64,000 nt of DNA from Schnuerera sp. xch1 (GTDB lineage: Bacteria > Bacillota > Clostridia > Tissierellales > Tepidimicrobiaceae), in assembly GCF_019931165.1 (NCBI RefSeq), contig NZ_JAIOUP010000013.1, positions 1 to 64,000 on the forward strand, written 5' to 3'. This document shows, piece after piece, positions 47,891 through 57,005 of the stretch (position 1 is the first letter of the stretch; the number at the start of each line of letters is the position of its first letter). Under the pieces are notes generated by a model, which saw only the letters and a list, made by a program, of their open reading frames with translations, was not told the DNA's origin and did not search any database. Both the position numbers and the translations under genes were made by a program.

Positions 47891-48805
47891 GTGTTATCGC
47901 AAAAGGAATTTATTCAAATGTCATTAGAATTAAATTTATTCTTCGGAAGAATAATGAAAGAACATATGATACTTATGGAAATTGCTTTCCTACTAAAGGA
48001 TAGCAATTATATCTTAGAAGCAGATAACTTAAAAGTAAGTTTTGAAGAAATACTAAAAGAAACCGTAGATTTATCTCAAGGAGTTATAAGTAAGGAGGCA
48101 ATTGACTCCAATGAATTCGTCACACCGTATACTTTAGCTGCTGAAAGTAAAGTTGAATTTTTATCTGGAGCATGTATCAATAAAAATATAACTCGGGCTC
48201 AGTTAGGCTTAAAACCCAATAAGGACTCTGATTTATCTCCTGGCTTAAAGGGATGTGTCTTTGATTTAAATAATCGAATTATCAATTTACTTATAGATAT
48301 TATAAAATTCAAAGAAGAAATATTGAATCAAGTATTGAACTGTAAATTATTAACATCAATATATCCCGAAATGTTAGATCACCTTCTAAGAGAAGCTAAA
48401 TTCTATTTAGAAATGCTCTTGGATCTTCAAGAACAAACAAAACCCAAAAAGGATATCTTAGAAAAAGAAATTTTCTGGAACCATATAATGGAAGAACATG
48501 CCTTATTTATTAGAGGTTACTTAGATCCAGCAGAAGAACAGCTAATAAAAACAGCTAATGATTTTGCCAAAACTTTTGAAAAGTTATTGAAAAAAACCGA
48601 GGAAGCCGATAAGGAAGATATCTGTAAAGTTACGAAAAAGAACTTAGAAGCCACTAAGGAAATTAAAGAATTTAAGTCCAATTCCACTAAAGGTTTACTA
48701 GATTGTGAAATAAGAGCAATTATGACACCATTATTAGCAGATCATGTTCTAAGAGAAGCTAATAGATATATTAGGATATTAAAAGAATATTTAAGGAAAT
48801 GTTAA
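47891..48805 (+). CDS. DUF2935 family protein
   Basis: A 304-residue all-helical protein with two similar halves. Each half has a helix with a His-Glu pattern: ELNLFFGRIMKEHMILMEIAFL in the first and EIFWNHIMEEHALFIRGYLD in the second, then a HLLREAKFYLEMLL or HVLREANRYIRILK segment. This is the DUF2935 family, common in spore-forming Firmicutes, which probably binds metal through conserved His and Glu. GTG start with GGGGG upstream. It stands alone; function unknown. Confidence 0.85.
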   Translation: MLSQKEFIQMSLELNLFFGRIMKEHMILMEIAFLLKDSNYILEADNLKVSFEEILKETVDLSQGVISKEAIDSNEFVTPYTLAAESKVEFLSGACINKNITRAQLGLKPNKDSDLSPGLKGCVFDLNNRIINLLIDIIKFKEEILNQVLNCKLLTSIYPEMLDHLLREAKFYLEMLLDLQEQTKPKKDILEKEIFWNHIMEEHALFIRGYLDPAEEQLIKTANDFAKTFEKLLKKTEEADKEDICKVTKKNLEATKEIKEFKSNSTKGLLDCEIRAIMTPLLADHVLREANRYIRILKEYLRKC

Positions 48806-48806
48806 A

Positions 48807-48852
48807 ATAATAAGCTACTACGATGGTGCCTGGCACCATCGTAGTAGCTTAT
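48807..48852. terminator. Bidirectional terminator, perfect 20-bp hairpin
   Basis: AATAAGCTACTACGATGGTG and its mirror meet at GCC-T-GGC. It lies between the DUF2935 gene (plus) and the sugar kinase gene (minus). The stem is unusually long and exact. Confidence 0.85.
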
Positions 48853-48901
48853 TTCTACTATATTGGTTCTTTAATATACTCTTCTAGTTGTGCTCCCTTT
48901 C

Positions 48902-49834
48902 TTATAATCTAATTTTTTCAATAAATGTTTCTTTCATGAGTTTATTTATATTATCAATATCAACTTTTCCAGTTTCCTTCTCCATAGCATTTGCAGTGCC
49001 ACAAGCAGATGCTAGTTTTAACATGCTTTCAAAATCATAGTTTCTATTTAGTGATACTGCAAATCCTGCTATCATAGAATCTCCTGAGCCTACTGGATTT
49101 ACAGCTTTCACTGTAGGAACCTTGATTCTATACATATAATTGTCATTAAATATTAATGAACCTTCACTGCCCAATGATACTGCAACTATTTTAACACCTT
49201 TTTCTAATACAAATTTTACTCCTCTTATTATATCATCTTCTGAAAAAACAGTATCTCCAATAAGGTTTTCTAGCTCCTCCTTGTTCGGTTTTATCAAATA
49301 TGGACTGGCTCCCAAACCTTTCCTTAATGCCTGTCCAGTGGTATCAAGTATAAACTTTTTTCCTTCCCTATTCGCTATACTAATTAAATCTTTATAGACA
49401 TCTACATTTACACCATTTGGAACACTTCCTGAGGCACAAATTATATTAAAATCTTTGATAAGTTTTTTATATAAATCATAAAATCTTCCAATATCTTTTT
49501 GTGCTATAGTAGGACCTGATTCTAATATCTCCGTTTGACTACCATCGTCTGATAGTATGGCCATACAACTCCTAGTCTCTCCATCAATAGAAACAAAACT
49601 ATGACCAATATTCATAGTATCTAATTTTTCTTCTATATAATTTCCAGACATGCCACCCAAAAAACCTGTTGCTACCACAGGCTCCCCAAAGACTTTTACT
49701 ACCTTCGATACATTTAAACCTTTACCTCCAGGAGTATATTGAAAATCATTAGTTCTAAAAATTTTCCCCTTTTGGAATTCATTTATATTATATCTCCTAT
49801 CGATGGAAGGATTTAATGTAACAGTCAAAATCAT
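48902..49834 (-). CDS. Hexose-phosphate kinase of the 1-phosphofructokinase/tagatose-6-phosphate kinase family
   Basis: A 310-residue PfkB-family kinase. The N-terminal LTVTLNPSIDRRY, GGKGLNVSKVVK and TGFLGG motifs mark the FruK/LacC group. The C-terminal VNPVGSGDSMIAGFA holds the catalytic Asp and anion hole. Next to a tagatose-type aldolase and AgaS, tagatose 6-phosphate is the best substrate guess (LacC), but fructose 1-phosphate cannot be ruled out. Last gene of the sugar operon. Confidence 0.88.
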   Translation of the reverse strand: MILTVTLNPSIDRRYNINEFQKGKIFRTNDFQYTPGGKGLNVSKVVKVFGEPVVATGFLGGMSGNYIEEKLDTMNIGHSFVSIDGETRSCMAILSDDGSQTEILESGPTIAQKDIGRFYDLYKKLIKDFNIICASGSVPNGVNVDVYKDLISIANREGKKFILDTTGQALRKGLGASPYLIKPNKEELENLIGDTVFSEDDIIRGVKFVLEKGVKIVAVSLGSEGSLIFNDNYMYRIKVPTVKAVNPVGSGDSMIAGFAVSLNRNYDFESMLKLASACGTANAMEKETGKVDIDNINKLMKETFIEKIRL

Positions 49835-49858
49835 TTTAATCCCCCTTACTAACTATTC

Positions 49859-50713
49859 TTATGCTCTATTTGCGCTACCGCAAACTTGAATTTTCTTTAC
49901 TACAACTTCTTTTAATACATTCTTAGCAGGAGTTAAATAATGTCTCGGATCGTTATCTTCGGGGTTTTCATCAAAAAACCTTCTAATTGCATTACCAAAA
50001 GGAATTTTTAATTCAGTAGCTATATTAACCTTACAAATTCCCTTTTTTACTGCCTTCTTCACACTTTCATCTGGTACTCCTGAAGCTCCGTGTAACACTA
50101 GGGGAACATCAACTAAATTATTTATAATATCCAATCTCTCAAAATCCAATTTTGGTTCATCTTTATATACTCCATGAGCAGTTCCTATGGCTATAGCCAA
50201 AGAATCCACTCCTGTTATTTTGACAAATTCCAATGCAACATCAGGATCTGTAAGTAAAACATCTCTTTCGCTTATTTTTCTATCATCCTCTACTCCACCG
50301 ACTCTTCCTAGCTCAGCTTCTACTGATACATTGTACTCTCTAGCAAAATTAACCACCCTTTGAGTAATCTTTATATTATCATCATAACCCTCTAATGAAG
50401 CATCTATCATTACTGATTTATAGCCAGCCATTATGCACTCTTGTAAAAAATCTATACTACCACAATGGTCTAAGTGTAAGGCTAATGGTATATTATATCT
50501 TTTAGCGCCAGTTTTTGCTATGGCCACTAAATAATCCAATCCAGCATAGTCAATAGTTCCAGGAGTAGTGGCTATTATTACAGGAGACTTCATCTCCCAT
50601 GCACCATCTAAAACCGCTTGAAAGGTTTCTAAATTGTGTATATTGAATGCTGGAACTGCATACTTATTCTTTTTTGCATCTAAAAGCATTTCCTTTGTAG
50701 AAATAATGTCCAT
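49859..50713 (-). CDS. Class II tagatose-/fructose-bisphosphate aldolase (KbaY/GatY type)
   Basis: A 284-residue zinc aldolase that cleaves tagatose 1,6-bisphosphate (or fructose 1,6-bisphosphate) to DHAP and glyceraldehyde 3-phosphate. Metal ligands lie in LHLDHCGS, EAELGRVGG, GTAHGVY and VLHGASGVPD. The N-terminus MDIISTKEMLLDAKKNKYAVPAF is closest to KbaY/GatY. No separate GatZ/KbaZ subunit is present. It is 24 bases upstream of the kinase. Confidence 0.9.
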   Translation of the reverse strand: MDIISTKEMLLDAKKNKYAVPAFNIHNLETFQAVLDGAWEMKSPVIIATTPGTIDYAGLDYLVAIAKTGAKRYNIPLALHLDHCGSIDFLQECIMAGYKSVMIDASLEGYDDNIKITQRVVNFAREYNVSVEAELGRVGGVEDDRKISERDVLLTDPDVALEFVKITGVDSLAIAIGTAHGVYKDEPKLDFERLDIINNLVDVPLVLHGASGVPDESVKKAVKKGICKVNIATELKIPFGNAIRRFFDENPEDNDPRHYLTPAKNVLKEVVVKKIQVCGSANRA

Positions 50714-50814
50714 TATATCTTACCTCTCTTTTTAAAATACTTAGCTATGATAAATCGTGATTAAAATTTATTTTGGTTATTTTATTTCATAACTTTCACT
50801 AAATTCAACAAAAC

Positions 50815-51273
50815 TTAGGCTAAAACATTTTTAATTATTCTGATAATTTCACTTTCATCATTAGAAGCTATAATACTATTCACAGCACTACTATCTTGCA
50901 ATAATAACATGGCTTCAGATAAAACTTGTAAATGAGATTCACTATCTATAGCCCCTAACACAAATACAAGTTTAACTGGATCATTTTTTTGAGCATTAAA
51001 AATTATTCCCTTTTTAAAAACTGCTAGACTTATACACATAGTTTTTACTCCATCTTCCGGCCTTGCATGAAATAATGCTATTCCAGGAGCTATAACAATA
51101 TATGGTCCATACTTCTTAACAGAGTCAATCATTGCATCAATATATCTATCTTCTACCATCTCATTATCTAGTAATGGTTGTCCTGCAATTCTTCCAGCAT
51201 CTTCCCAGTCCTTTGCCCCTGAATAGATTTTAACAGTTTCTTCATTTAATAAATCTAATAACAAGATTCTCAC
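50815..51273 (-). CDS. PTS EIIA component, ascorbate/fructose-mannitol type
   Basis: A 152-residue EIIA domain. The phosphorylated His69 is in APGIALFHARPEDGV, as in UlaC and related EIIA-2 domains. It passes phosphate from HPr to EIIB. It is separated from the EIIC gene by about 70 bases in the same operon. Confidence 0.9.
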   Translation of the reverse strand: MRILLLDLLNEETVKIYSGAKDWEDAGRIAGQPLLDNEMVEDRYIDAMIDSVKKYGPYIVIAPGIALFHARPEDGVKTMCISLAVFKKGIIFNAQKNDPVKLVFVLGAIDSESHLQVLSEAMLLLQDSSAVNSIIASNDESEIIRIIKNVLA

Positions 51274-51345
51274 CTCAATAAGATATGATTTTGTTAATTT
51301 ATATTATTTGAATTGCTCCATTAAATCCTCTTCTAATATACAATT

Positions 51346-52689
51346 TTAAGACAAAGACCTCTTAGTCTTACTGTAGTTTATTTCTCGGTAACTATATAAT
51401 GCATAAACCCCAATTATTATTGGTATTCCAATAAATGGTTGTTTTAAAAGCATCATTAACACCATGATATCTATGCAATCATGTCCTACTCCTCCTGCAC
51501 CTACTGCTGCAAAATCAAACATAGTGTAAAGCATTCCAGATAGGAAAATCAAAAGGAATCCATATATAAATCCTGATACAATTGAACCTCTACGGCCACC
51601 AGTAGCATTGCCCATTATCCCTGCGACTCCACCAGTGAAAAAAGCTCCAATTATTGATACAAGGGGTGTTGAACCAAACACAGCTGAACTCACAAACATG
51701 CCTACTATCATACCAATAACAGCCATTATAAATCCAATCATTAGAGAATTTGGAGCAAACCCAAATAAAGCCGGAACATCCAATGCAGGTATGGCTCCTG
51801 GAACAAGTTTATCAGCAATACCTTTAAATGAAGGCACTAATTCTCCTAAGAACATCCTTACACCTTGCAGTAATATCAAAATACCAGCTGCAAATCCCAT
51901 AGCTTTCAACAGTCCAAATAAAATATAATTTTGCTCTCCAGCGTATTCAGCTACAGTATCTGCCCCTGCAGCAATTACAACAACTAGATAGAAAATCATC
52001 ATAACTAGAGAAACTGAAATGGACGTATCTTTAAAAAATTCCAATGATTCAGGTAGCTTAATATCTTCAGCAGATTTAGATTTATCTCCTACAAAGCCAC
52101 CAATTTGTGCTGAAATAACTGTCCCCAGAGTTGTTAAATGAGCTATTGCAATGCTATCGTTGCCAATAATTTTTCTTACCATAGGCTGTGCAATTGCAGG
52201 TAACAAGGTCAATATCAATCCGTGTAATAAAGCACCAAGTACTATAATTGTAATCTCATTATAACCTAGTGTATACAGACTATAAGATAATGCAACGGAT
52301 AAAATCCACATCATATGTCCGGTCAAAAAGATGTATTTTAAAGGCGTAAATCTTGCTAGTACTATATTAACTAAAAATCCAATAGCCATAATTAGCGCGC
52401 TTGTGGAAGCGATAATAGGTACTGTCGTTTGCATAGCCCCTACAACTGCTTCCGATGATGCTGCAAATCCATTTAAATTAAATACATGAGTAAATAGATT
52501 CACAAATGGTAAGATCTCTGTAACAATTAGGCTTGCACCAGCTGATAATACAAGCATACCTAATGCAGTTTTCAATGAACCAGCAAATACTTGTCCAACA
52601 GATTTTTTCTGAAGTAATAAACCAATCATAGCAACAAGGCCAAGTATAATAGCTGGGGTACCTAAAATACCTAACAGTAAATCTAACAT
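51346..52689 (-). CDS. PTS EIIC component, ascorbate (SgaT/UlaA) type
   Basis: A 447-residue permease with about eleven helices. It has the features of the UlaA fold: GQVFAGSLKTALGMLVLSAGA, GAMQTTVPIIASTSALIMAIGF and GHMMWILSVALSYSLYTLGYNE. It imports and phosphorylates a sugar or sugar acid in concert with EIIA and EIIB. Because neighbours code for amino-sugar/tagatose enzymes rather than ascorbate enzymes, the transported compound is probably not ascorbate. Confidence 0.9.
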   Translation of the reverse strand: MLDLLLGILGTPAIILGLVAMIGLLLQKKSVGQVFAGSLKTALGMLVLSAGASLIVTEILPFVNLFTHVFNLNGFAASSEAVVGAMQTTVPIIASTSALIMAIGFLVNIVLARFTPLKYIFLTGHMMWILSVALSYSLYTLGYNEITIIVLGALLHGLILTLLPAIAQPMVRKIIGNDSIAIAHLTTLGTVISAQIGGFVGDKSKSAEDIKLPESLEFFKDTSISVSLVMMIFYLVVVIAAGADTVAEYAGEQNYILFGLLKAMGFAAGILILLQGVRMFLGELVPSFKGIADKLVPGAIPALDVPALFGFAPNSLMIGFIMAVIGMIVGMFVSSAVFGSTPLVSIIGAFFTGGVAGIMGNATGGRRGSIVSGFIYGFLLIFLSGMLYTMFDFAAVGAGGVGHDCIDIMVLMMLLKQPFIGIPIIIGVYALYSYREINYSKTKRSLS

Positions 52690-52712
52690 TTTTATTCCCC
52701 CTTAAAATTCAT

Positions 52713-52982
52713 TTATTTGTCAAAATACTGTACTAGCTTAGTTTTTATCTCCTTTTTATCTACAATATTGTCGATAAAAATAACATTTTCCTGTCCTTCA
52801 AAAGACTTCTCAAACTCGCTAGTAGTTATTATTAAATCTGCTTTTCTTCCCTTTACAGTGCCCATATCCCAATGCTCTATATTGCATTTTATACCCAATT
52901 CTTTTGTCACAGAATCAACTGTCATTTTCAATATGAGACTAGAACCAACACCTAAACCACACACCGTTACTATTTTTAACAT
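52713..52982 (-). CDS. PTS EIIB component, ascorbate/lactose-type
   Basis: An 89-residue EIIB protein. The phosphorylated Cys8 is in VTVCGLGVGSSLILK, a P-loop pattern of EIIB domains. It lies between the SIS gene and EIIC, each spaced by 13-24 bases. Confidence 0.92.
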   Translation of the reverse strand: MLKIVTVCGLGVGSSLILKMTVDSVTKELGIKCNIEHWDMGTVKGRKADLIITTSEFEKSFEGQENVIFIDNIVDKKEIKTKLVQYFDK

Positions 52983-52995
52983 TATTTCTCCTCCC

Positions 52996-53730
52996 TTATA
53001 AACTTCCTATTTTATTTTTATATTTTTCTATATACCCTTTATTAATTTCATCTCCCTTATCTAAATTCGAACTTACATATACAGGTGGAATATATCCATT
53101 ATTTACGCAGTTTTCAATGCTCTGAGCAACTATTGCTTCCATAACTGCCATGCCTAGTACAGTTGAAGTCCCACAAAATTGTGCATCCATTCCATCAATT
53201 GATAAGCATGCGTCACCACTAACACACTTTATATCTATAGTTACATCAGCTAAATCCTTTAATAGCTTTCTTGAACTATGACGTGATGTAACACTATTTG
53301 TAAATTCTAATGAGGTTAAAGCAATTACTTTCATACCCTTTTCTTTGGCTGCTAAAGCCATATCTATGACTCCAGCGTTTCTTCCGGAAATTGACACTAT
53401 GATCATAGTGTCATCTTCAGAAGTATTCTCCAATTCTAAGTATGATGGCGTAAAACCTTCGATTCTCTCCTGTATAGTACTTAGTTTAGCCTTAGGTGTT
53501 AAAGCCATATGTGGAATAAGTAACGGATTAACCTGTACAAGTCCCCCAGCACGGTAAAACACTTCCATTGCAAACATTTGTGAATGCCCACAACCAAAAA
53601 CATGTATTAGACGATCTTTCACAATCGAATTAGAACAATACTTAGCTGCTTCCTCAATTTTCTTTCCTTCTTCTTCAAATTGAGCTTCTAACTGTTCCTT
53701 AATAATTGAATAATATTCTAAATACTTCAA
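52996..53730 (-). CDS. SIS-domain sugar-phosphate binding protein (UPF0309)
   Basis: A 244-residue protein of the UPF0309 SIS family. FGCGHSQMFAMEVFYRAGG is the ligand loop and VSISGRNAGVIDMALAAKEKG the second SIS motif. SIS domains bind phosphosugars; members with this architecture may be isomerases, etherases or regulators. TTG at 53730 with AGGAGGG upstream is the start; an open frame extends to 53763. Lies between agaS-like gene and EIIB. Confidence 0.82.
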   Translation of the reverse strand: MKYLEYYSIIKEQLEAQFEEEGKKIEEAAKYCSNSIVKDRLIHVFGCGHSQMFAMEVFYRAGGLVQVNPLLIPHMALTPKAKLSTIQERIEGFTPSYLELENTSEDDTMIIVSISGRNAGVIDMALAAKEKGMKVIALTSLEFTNSVTSRHSSRKLLKDLADVTIDIKCVSGDACLSIDGMDAQFCGTSTVLGMAVMEAIVAQSIENCVNNGYIPPVYVSSNLDKGDEINKGYIEKYKNKIGSL

Positions 53731-53865
53731 ATTAACCCTCCTAACGAAATATAAAATTATCATTTTTTAAAGACTTCTAAAATAATACTAAAATCTTAGC
53801 ATAATTTCAGCTGTAAAAATGCTGGTAAAAAAATATATAGCTGTTTCTCTCAACCCCTATAATTA

Positions 53866-55029
53866 TTAATAATCATATATCCTAACTCCCTGTACCACCC
53901 TATTAATTACTCCAGATGGACTAGGATTATCAGGTTCTATCCCCAATTTCACTGAAGATAATAATGCAAATATTTGTGCATAAAGTATATATAATAGTCC
54001 AATAAATACATCATTATTTATTCCATCTGCATTATTTAAACTAATATGAAAATCAGAGATATTTTCTAGGTCTTCAGAATACTCTTTTGCTATAGTTATT
54101 AATTTATGATCGCCTACATCATTGTGTATTTCATTAATTAGGTCTCTATCGTATTTTTTAGTATAATCGTCATCAGAAATATAAATAAATATATAGGTAT
54201 TACCATCTATTATTGATTTAGGTCCATGTCTAAACCCAAGTACAGATTCGTTATGGGGGACTATCTGTCCTCTAGTTAATTCCAATAGCTTTAGACTACT
54301 TTCTTTTGCTAGACCATAGAAAGTTCCAGACCCTAAATAAACTACTCTACCATAATTTTCATCAATTAATTTTTCTAGAATTGTATAATCATTGCTCAAT
54401 ATTATTTTTCCTATCTTAACTGTATCTAACAACTGATTCTTATTTTCTTCATAATTATCCTTATCAAACAATAGTAAGGCTGCTATTGTCATACAAGAAA
54501 AACTACTGGTCATCGCAAATCCTTTATCATTAGATTCTTCTGGCATAAGAAGTAGCAAAATGTCCTCATCTTTAGCTGATATATTCGCTAACTTGCCTTC
54601 CTTATTACAAGTAATAAATATATGGCTAATATCATCAACCAATTTATTTGCTAAATTATAAGTAGCTATACTTTCAGGACTGTTCCCAGAACGAGCAAAG
54701 GATACCATTATTGTGGGTATATCGTTTTTTAAATACATTTTTGGATTAGAAACAATATCTGTAGTAGGTATAGTTCGAAAATCTAGCTTTCTTTCTCTAT
54801 TCAAATAAGGAGTTATAATTTCCCCTATATAGGCTGAAGTACCAGCACCTGTAAAAATAATTCTAAGGTTTCCCTTTTTTATTTTATCTTTCATAAATTT
54901 ATTTATTTTTTCCTGGTTTAGTTCAACATTCTTCAAAGTCTCTATCCAAAGGTCCGGTTGGTTAAATATCTCAGTTGCTGTATAAACTCCATTTAACTTT
55001 TTCCATTTTTCTTTGCTAAAACCAAACAT
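53866..55029 (-). CDS. agaS: AgaS-like sugar isomerase/amino-sugar-phosphate deaminase
   Basis: A 387-residue protein with two SIS domains, as in the isomerase half of GlmS but without any glutaminase domain. FTGAGTSAYIGEIITPYL, SFARSGNSPESIATY, GSGTFYGLAKESSLKLLELTRG and HGPKSIID are AgaS marks. AgaS converts galactosamine 6-phosphate to tagatose 6-phosphate with release of ammonia. The ATG at 55029 has an AGGAG site; it begins the sugar operon. Confidence 0.88.
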   Translation of the reverse strand: MFGFSKEKWKKLNGVYTATEIFNQPDLWIETLKNVELNQEKINKFMKDKIKKGNLRIIFTGAGTSAYIGEIITPYLNRERKLDFRTIPTTDIVSNPKMYLKNDIPTIMVSFARSGNSPESIATYNLANKLVDDISHIFITCNKEGKLANISAKDEDILLLLMPEESNDKGFAMTSSFSCMTIAALLLFDKDNYEENKNQLLDTVKIGKIILSNDYTILEKLIDENYGRVVYLGSGTFYGLAKESSLKLLELTRGQIVPHNESVLGFRHGPKSIIDGNTYIFIYISDDDYTKKYDRDLINEIHNDVGDHKLITIAKEYSEDLENISDFHISLNNADGINNDVFIGLLYILYAQIFALLSSVKLGIEPDNPSPSGVINRVVQGVRIYDY

Positions 55030-55099
55030 CAAATCACTCCTATTATAAAAATTACATACATAATGTTGTTATGTTGTCATTACCAGTTAGTTTAAAAAA

Positions 55100-55828
55100 T
55101 TATTTCCCTAAATACACATGGTACTTAAATCTATCTCCTCTTGCAATTCCCTTAGTATATTCAATTATGGAACCATTCTCATATGTTACTCTCTCTATCA
55201 TCATACTAGGAAGTCCAGGAAAGTACTCTAATAAATCAGCCTCATCTTCTCTAGTCAACACTGCTTGAAATATTTCTTCTGCTCCAGTAAAAGTAGCAGC
55301 ATATTTTTTTGTGAATATATCATACATTGCATTATGTTCTAAATTCTCTTTTGTTATTCCAGGAAACCTTCTATAAGGAACATAAGATGTTTCTAACATC
55401 ATAGGTTCATCATCAGCTAATCTTAATCTTGTAAATACGTATATCTTATCCTTAGGATTTAGTTTCATTTTCCTTGCGATTTCATCATTAGCTTCTACTA
55501 TATCAAAATCCAACACTTTAGACGAAGGGATTTTGCCAATTTTTTTCATCTCCTCTGTAAAACTATAAAATTCTAATAGATCTTGTTTGAACTTTTCTTT
55601 TGATACAAAAGTTCCTTTACCATGAACTTTATATATATATCCTTCCTTTTCTAATTCTTGTATAGCCTGTCTAACGGTAGACCTGCTTACATCATATATT
55701 TCGCAAAGCTCCCTTTCAGAAGGTAGCTGATCGTCTTCTTCAAGATTTCCTTCATCAATCATTTCTATAATTATATCCATCAATTGATAGTACAGTGGAA
55801 TTCGATTGGATTTATCTATTTTCTTCAT
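55100..55828 (-). CDS. GntR/HutC-family regulator with UTRA domain
   Basis: A 242-residue repressor. N-terminal winged helix (about 1-75) with LPSERELCEIYDVSRSTVRQA; C-terminal UTRA ligand domain (about 95-240) with TRLRLADDEPMMLETSYVPY and ERVTYENGSIIEYTKGIARGDRF. UTRA proteins bind amino-sugar phosphates and similar effectors. It lies directly upstream of agaS and likely controls the sugar operon and itself through the palindrome at 55853. Confidence 0.9.
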   Translation of the reverse strand: MKKIDKSNRIPLYYQLMDIIIEMIDEGNLEEDDQLPSERELCEIYDVSRSTVRQAIQELEKEGYIYKVHGKGTFVSKEKFKQDLLEFYSFTEEMKKIGKIPSSKVLDFDIVEANDEIARKMKLNPKDKIYVFTRLRLADDEPMMLETSYVPYRRFPGITKENLEHNAMYDIFTKKYAATFTGAEEIFQAVLTREDEADLLEYFPGLPSMMIERVTYENGSIIEYTKGIARGDRFKYHVYLGK

Positions 55829-55852
55829 CTATATATCACCTTTTTCGTATAA

Positions 55853-55864
55853 TGGTACGTACCA
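55853..55864. promoter_or_regulatory. Probable GntR/HutC operator
   Basis: TGGTACGTACCA is a perfect 12-base palindrome upstream of the regulator gene. It fits the GT-TA-AC style of HutC-subfamily operators. I do not find a second exact copy before agaS. Confidence 0.6.
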
Positions 55865-55929
55865 CTTACTACAATAATACTTTAAAAACAAAATATTGTC
55901 AACACAATTTAGAAAATTCATTAATACTA

Positions 55930-55972
55930 ATAAAAAACTTTCTTTTTTAATGTTAAACACCAAAAAAGAAAG
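55930..55972 (-). terminator. Terminator after the FNT gene
   Basis: CTTTCTTTTTT at 55938-55948 pairs with AAAAAAGAAAG at 55962-55972; a T run follows on the minus strand. Confidence 0.8.
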
Positions 55973-56752
55973 CTATTTTTGTGCTGGCAATATATATGCA
56001 ATATAGTAAACAATGGGTACTATTATTCCACCACCTAGAATATTCCCTAAAGTTACAGGGATTAAATTTGAAATCCAAATATCCACCCAGGTAATAGATA
56101 ATCCCATAAATTTCGCAAAAGGTATAAAAAACATGTTTGCTATACTGTATTCATATCCAGATACAACAAATAGCATTATAGGAAACCATATCGCAAATAT
56201 TCTTGAGACTATGTCTTGTGCAGCTGCAGATGACCATACACCAAGAACAACTAATATATTGCAAAGTATACCTCTTAAAAATGTGGCTTGAAAGCTAAGG
56301 GATGTTTTGGCTAATCCTGTATTAAGTGTGAAATCTAAAATATTTTTATTCACTAACTGAGTCTTAGATATAGTATATGCTAGCAGTATTGAACCTATAA
56401 AATTACCTAAGTATACAAAAAACCAATTTTTAAATAAACCTTTTATGGTTATTTTTTTATCCATTATAGCCATTGTCATTAGATTATTTCCAGTAAAAAG
56501 TTCACTTCCTGTAAATATTACTAACATTAATCCTACTGGAAATACAGAAGCACCTAAAAATTTAGCTAAACCAGCATCTATACTTCCTAAAGATTGAGAA
56601 ACTATAATATATGCAAAAGCTCCATAACCAATATGGATCCCTGCCATTATCCCAAGAAGTAATAATCTGGTTGTAGATAAATTAGCCTTTGTCTCTGCTG
56701 AAATAATTGTTGACTCTGCAACTTCTGATGGTGCTAAAAATCTTTTCTTCAT
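55973..56752 (-). CDS. Formate/nitrite transporter (FNT) family channel with unusual Tyr
   Basis: A protein of about 259 residues with six helices of the FocA/NirC fold. GYGAFAYIIVSQSL, FTGSELFTGNNLM and GRIF/ANMFFIPF-type stretches are family marks. The central pore His of FocA/NirC (GFEHSxAN) is Tyr here: GYEYSIAN, Tyr202 from the ATG at 56752. The frame starts at a TTG at 56764 that overlaps the AGAGG site. FNT channels carry small monoacids such as formate, nitrite or hydrosulfide. The gene is alone. Confidence 0.87.
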   Translation of the reverse strand: MKKRFLAPSEVAESTIISAETKANLSTTRLLLLGIMAGIHIGYGAFAYIIVSQSLGSIDAGLAKFLGASVFPVGLMLVIFTGSELFTGNNLMTMAIMDKKITIKGLFKNWFFVYLGNFIGSILLAYTISKTQLVNKNILDFTLNTGLAKTSLSFQATFLRGILCNILVVLGVWSSAAAQDIVSRIFAIWFPIMLFVVSGYEYSIANMFFIPFAKFMGLSITWVDIWISNLIPVTLGNILGGGIIVPIVYYIAYILPAQK

Positions 56753-56869
56753 GTCTATTATCAACCTCTGTCATTATATCTATTTAATATTATCCTTCCA
56801 TTCTATATGGAGATAATACTAGGTAAAAAACTCTATTTGTGGTAAAAAATTTGTCGGTTTACAGAGGTA

Positions 56870-56989
56870 CTAATCAATCAACTTTTCCAAATTCCTTAAA
56901 CTTGGAACTCGTCCATTTACTCTTATTGCTTTTCCTTCTATAATTTCAATAGTGTTTCTATTTAAAAATTTCTTATAATATAATGTCAA
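56870..56989 (-). CDS. Possible small protein or gene remnant downstream of rnz
   Basis: From a TTG at 56989 a 39-residue frame reads MTLYYKKFLNRNTIEIIEGK, then AIRVNGRVPSLRNLEKLID and stop. Composition looks like real protein, charged and alternating, unlike the surrounding AT-rich spacer. A weak AGG lies ten bases upstream. It is either a short gene or the tail of a deleted one. No family recognised. Confidence 0.3.
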   Translation of the reverse strand: MTLYYKKFLNRNTIEIIEGKAIRVNGRVPSLRNLEKLID

Positions 56990-57005
56990 AAATAGTTTTT
57001 ACCTA

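Noticed and set aside
51346-52689. Calling the PTS genes ulaABC for ascorbate
   Set aside because: No ascorbate-6-phosphate lactonase or pentulose-phosphate enzymes are present; neighbours point to amino sugars.
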